A stretch of 64,000 nt of DNA from Sphingomonas sp. PP-CE-1A-559 (GTDB lineage: Bacteria > Pseudomonadota > Alphaproteobacteria > Sphingomonadales > Sphingomonadaceae). The translations under genes were made by a program, and so were the position numbers. The DNA lies in assembly GCF_004340965.1 (NCBI RefSeq), contig NZ_SLYA01000002.1:372001-436000 (forward strand), in the 5' to 3' direction. The notes beneath the pieces were generated by a model that was not told the origin of the DNA, ran no database searches, and saw only the letters and a program-made list of their open reading frames with translations. Shown here piece by piece: positions 61,912 to 64,000 of the stretch (its first letter is position 1; the number at the start of each line of letters is the position of its first letter).

Positions 61912-63933
61912 ATGCGTATCAAGACGATCGCGCTGTTGAGCGCCGGTATGTTGGCGATGGCGGGTGGGCTAGTCCCCGTTGGCGCCCAGACGCCGCCGTC
62001 GACGACGACAATTCAACAGGACTTCGACGCAGCGACAGCGCTGGATGCGAAGGCCGATCGCGCAGCGTCGCTGGCGGCCTGGGAGAAACTGGAAGCGCGA
62101 ACCAAGCCCGGATCACGCAGTCGCGGGATCGTGCTGGTCCGCAAGGCGCCCACGCTGTTCGCCCTGAACCGCGCCGACGAATCGGTTAAGGCTGCACGGG
62201 CAGGGCTCGCCTTGCTGCCGGCCGACGATGCCAGTCTTGCAGAAGACCGGACGCGCGCCTTCCTCATCCTCGGCCAAGTCGCGACCGACACGCTCGATTA
62301 CGCGGGCGCCGTGACCGCGCTCCAGCAGGCGGAGGCGAGCGCGATCAGCACCGCCGACAAGCTCGGCGCGATGCTGTCGCTGGTGACCGTGCAGATCTTC
62401 ATCGATCCCACCGCCGCGGCGGTGACGTTGGCACGCAGCGACGCGTTGATCGGCACCGTGAAGCTCGAGAAGAGCGTCGCCGCGCGGTTCGCGCGTGAGC
62501 GGACGCTCCTGAAGCTCAACACCGGGGACATCGCCGGCGCCCGCGCCAGCGCGTTGCAGGCGATCCGGCTTCTCGGCGGCCTCGAAACCGACAAGGTCGA
62601 TATCATGGACGCATCGGCGCGGTCCGATGCCGCGATCGCGTACCTGCTGAGCGGCAACGCGGACGAAGCACGGCGGTACATGGCCTATACCGGTGCGGGA
62701 CGCATGGTGAAGGGATCGTTCGATCCTGCCGCGGAGATGCGCTCGCCGGATTGTGGCGGCGATGCCGGGCTCAAGCCGCAGGACGTCGCGGTGGTCGAGT
62801 TCAACATCGCGTCCGACGGTACGATCGACCAGGCGGCGCCGATCTATGCCGCGGGTGGCGGCCAGGTCGCGCTCGAGTTCGCGCGGGCGGTCAAGGGTTG
62901 GTCGTGGCCTGCCGAAAAGGTCCAGGCGATCCCGGCCTTTTATCGCTACCACGTGCGGGTCGAGATGCGCTGTTCGACCGCGTTCGAGCGGCCGTCGATC
63001 GACGACGGACTAGACGACGTCCTGGAACAGTGGCTTTCCAGCAAGGGCGTCACGGTCGCTCCTGCACCGACCGGCTCGCAGGCGGCAGCACTCGCCGGAC
63101 AGCGCGCCGAACTCGCATCGGCGACCGCCCAATCGCCTAATGGTTTGCGTACGCTCGCCGCGATCTATCGCCTGACGAACAATCCTACGGTAGCGCGGGA
63201 AGAGCGTGCGGCCTTGGCTGCGCGGGCGCTGTCGATCGCGGTCGCCAACGATGCACCGCCTAGTGCGCGGCTGACGTTCGACCTGCCAGGACGCGTCGAT
63301 GCGGTGACCGACATCTGGCGGCCGGGGGTATTCGAACGGACGCTGACGCCGATGGTGTCAGAACCCGTTTACGCAAACGATCCCCAGGCGCGAGCGGCGA
63401 TCAGGCTGATGATGGTCGATGGCGCCGTCGCACGAACGAGGAAGTCGGAGAAGAACGACACCGCGATCGTGACCCTTCGACAAGTGGCGGACGACAAGGC
63501 GTTGAAGCCGAACGATCCGCTGCGCGTCGGCGCGCTGATCCGCATCGCATCGATCGAGGAGCGCAACGGCGAGATTGACGCGGCGCGGGCGACATTCGCG
63601 TCGAGTGGTCTGACCGCGAACCAGTGCGCGATCATGGATGCGCCACCGAAGATGGTATCCCAGCCGGGATCGGAAGCGTTCCCGATGGAAGCGATGCGTT
63701 GGGGCTTTGAAGGCTGGACCCAGGTTCAGTTCGACATCGGCGCGGACGGCAACGTCATCAACCAGCGCGCACTGCTGAGCTATCCCCCGTTCATCTTCTC
63801 GGAGGCGGGGACCAAGTTCTTCACCAAGGCCAAATACGCTAAGACGTATCGTCCCGACGGGGGGCTCGGTTGCGGCGCCACGACGACTCGTATCAAGTTC
63901 CTGCTGCCAGATTCGGCGCGGCGCGGCTCGTAA
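61912..63933 (+). CDS. Exported TPR protein with two TonB-C-like domains
   Basis: 673 residues. Signal peptide MRIKTIALLSAGMLAMAGG ... VGAQ; then TPR-like helical repeats (about 35-250), a TonB C-terminal-like region at about 290-355 (VAVVEFNIASDGTIDQAAPIY ... YHVRVEMRC), a second helical part, and a final TonB-C-like domain at about 590-665 (EGWTQVQFDIGADGNVINQ ... CGATTTRIKFLLPD). The domains resemble those of TonB proteins, but there is no transmembrane anchor beyond the signal peptide, so it is not a classical energy transducer. ATG at 61912 has GGGGA ahead. Function unknown. Confidence 0.86.
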   Translation: MRIKTIALLSAGMLAMAGGLVPVGAQTPPSTTTIQQDFDAATALDAKADRAASLAAWEKLEARTKPGSRSRGIVLVRKAPTLFALNRADESVKAARAGLALLPADDASLAEDRTRAFLILGQVATDTLDYAGAVTALQQAEASAISTADKLGAMLSLVTVQIFIDPTAAAVTLARSDALIGTVKLEKSVAARFARERTLLKLNTGDIAGARASALQAIRLLGGLETDKVDIMDASARSDAAIAYLLSGNADEARRYMAYTGAGRMVKGSFDPAAEMRSPDCGGDAGLKPQDVAVVEFNIASDGTIDQAAPIYAAGGGQVALEFARAVKGWSWPAEKVQAIPAFYRYHVRVEMRCSTAFERPSIDDGLDDVLEQWLSSKGVTVAPAPTGSQAAALAGQRAELASATAQSPNGLRTLAAIYRLTNNPTVAREERAALAARALSIAVANDAPPSARLTFDLPGRVDAVTDIWRPGVFERTLTPMVSEPVYANDPQARAAIRLMMVDGAVARTRKSEKNDTAIVTLRQVADDKALKPNDPLRVGALIRIASIEERNGEIDAARATFASSGLTANQCAIMDAPPKMVSQPGSEAFPMEAMRWGFEGWTQVQFDIGADGNVINQRALLSYPPFIFSEAGTKFFTKAKYAKTYRPDGGLGCGATTTRIKFLLPDSARRGS

Positions 63934-63942
63934 GCGAAGACA

Positions 63943-63980
63943 GCCCCTTCCCACGGCGATGGTGGGAAGGGGGGCTTTCT
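63943..63980. terminator. Terminator after the TonB-C/TPR gene
   Basis: CCCCTTCCCAC pairs with GTGGGAAGGGG around a seven-base loop, followed by GGCTTTCT. It probably serves both the gene on its left and the convergent gene that ends at 63979. Confidence 0.8.
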
Positions 63981-64000
63981 ACACCAACACCTTGTCCGGC
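63979..64000 (-). CDS. 3' end of a leftward gene (partial)
   Basis: Seen from the minus strand the last codons read PDKVLV followed by TAG. The position right at a bidirectional hairpin suggests a real gene end, but six codons cannot identify it. Confidence 0.35.

Overview
The window looks like chromosomal DNA of a sphingomonad alphaproteobacterium (Sphingomonas or a close relative). Reasons: high GC with dense coding; a complete XrtA (exosortase A) exopolysaccharide locus of the type found in that group; a tonB-exbB-exbD-exbD operon; a Caulobacter-like Weimberg xylose locus; an EcfG-type stress promoter; and many short GC-rich palindromic repeats. I see no prophage, transposase, integrase, plasmid or CRISPR signature.

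Layout. 1-2833 (minus): start of an unknown gene, mobA and a molybdopterin oxidoreductase of the FdhF/YdeP family. 2960-3928: trxB. 4048-21444: XrtA/EPS locus. Two hydrolases and an acyl carrier protein are read leftwards; an acyl-CoA ligase, PLP decarboxylase, export lipoprotein, Wzz-like protein, tyrosine kinase, outer-membrane barrel, ATPase, deacetylase, FemAB protein, glycosyltransferase, exosortase A-EpsI and an amidotransferase are read rightwards, many with overlapping start and stop codons. 21588-23258: fhs. 23381-26485 (minus): a four-gene stress operon behind a GGAAC-N16-TGTT promoter. 26743-28338: aceA. 28628-31747: hybrid histidine kinase with a ParD-like N-terminus. 32058-41737: xylose (Weimberg) locus with a LacI regulator, transporter and four related operator-like sites. 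42034-42110: tRNA-Arg(UCU). 42172-44701: queuosine-precursor transporter and purC-purS-purQ. 44839-46970: kynureninase and an exported hydrolase. 47094-51082: parC and a GGDEF-EAL protein. 51109-54830: cca, NUDIX, DUF1285, GNAT, folB and a small protein. 54853-58558: exported unknown protein and the TonB system. 58800-64000: TPR protein, dcd with a G-rich hexamer repeat abutting its stop, amidase, RNase P RNA, and a TPR protein with two TonB-C-like domains.

How genes work together. The XrtA genes form a transport, polymer-control, modification and sorting machine for exopolysaccharide, although no PEP-CTERM substrate is encoded here. The xyl genes convert D-xylose to 2-oxoglutarate: xylB (dehydrogenase), xylC (lactonase), xylD (dehydratase), xylX (second dehydratase), and a semialdehyde dehydrogenase, with a sugar porter and LacI repressor.

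The most unusual signal is a set of twelve palindromic elements in four sequence classes. Three of them sit in frame inside coding sequence: two in the acyl-CoA ligase and one in the inter-domain linker of the glycosyltransferase. This resembles the Rickettsia palindromic elements. Other notable items are the ParD-like/kinase fusion, the (GGGCTT)n tract after dcd with G-quadruplex potential, and the shared operator motif in the xylose locus.
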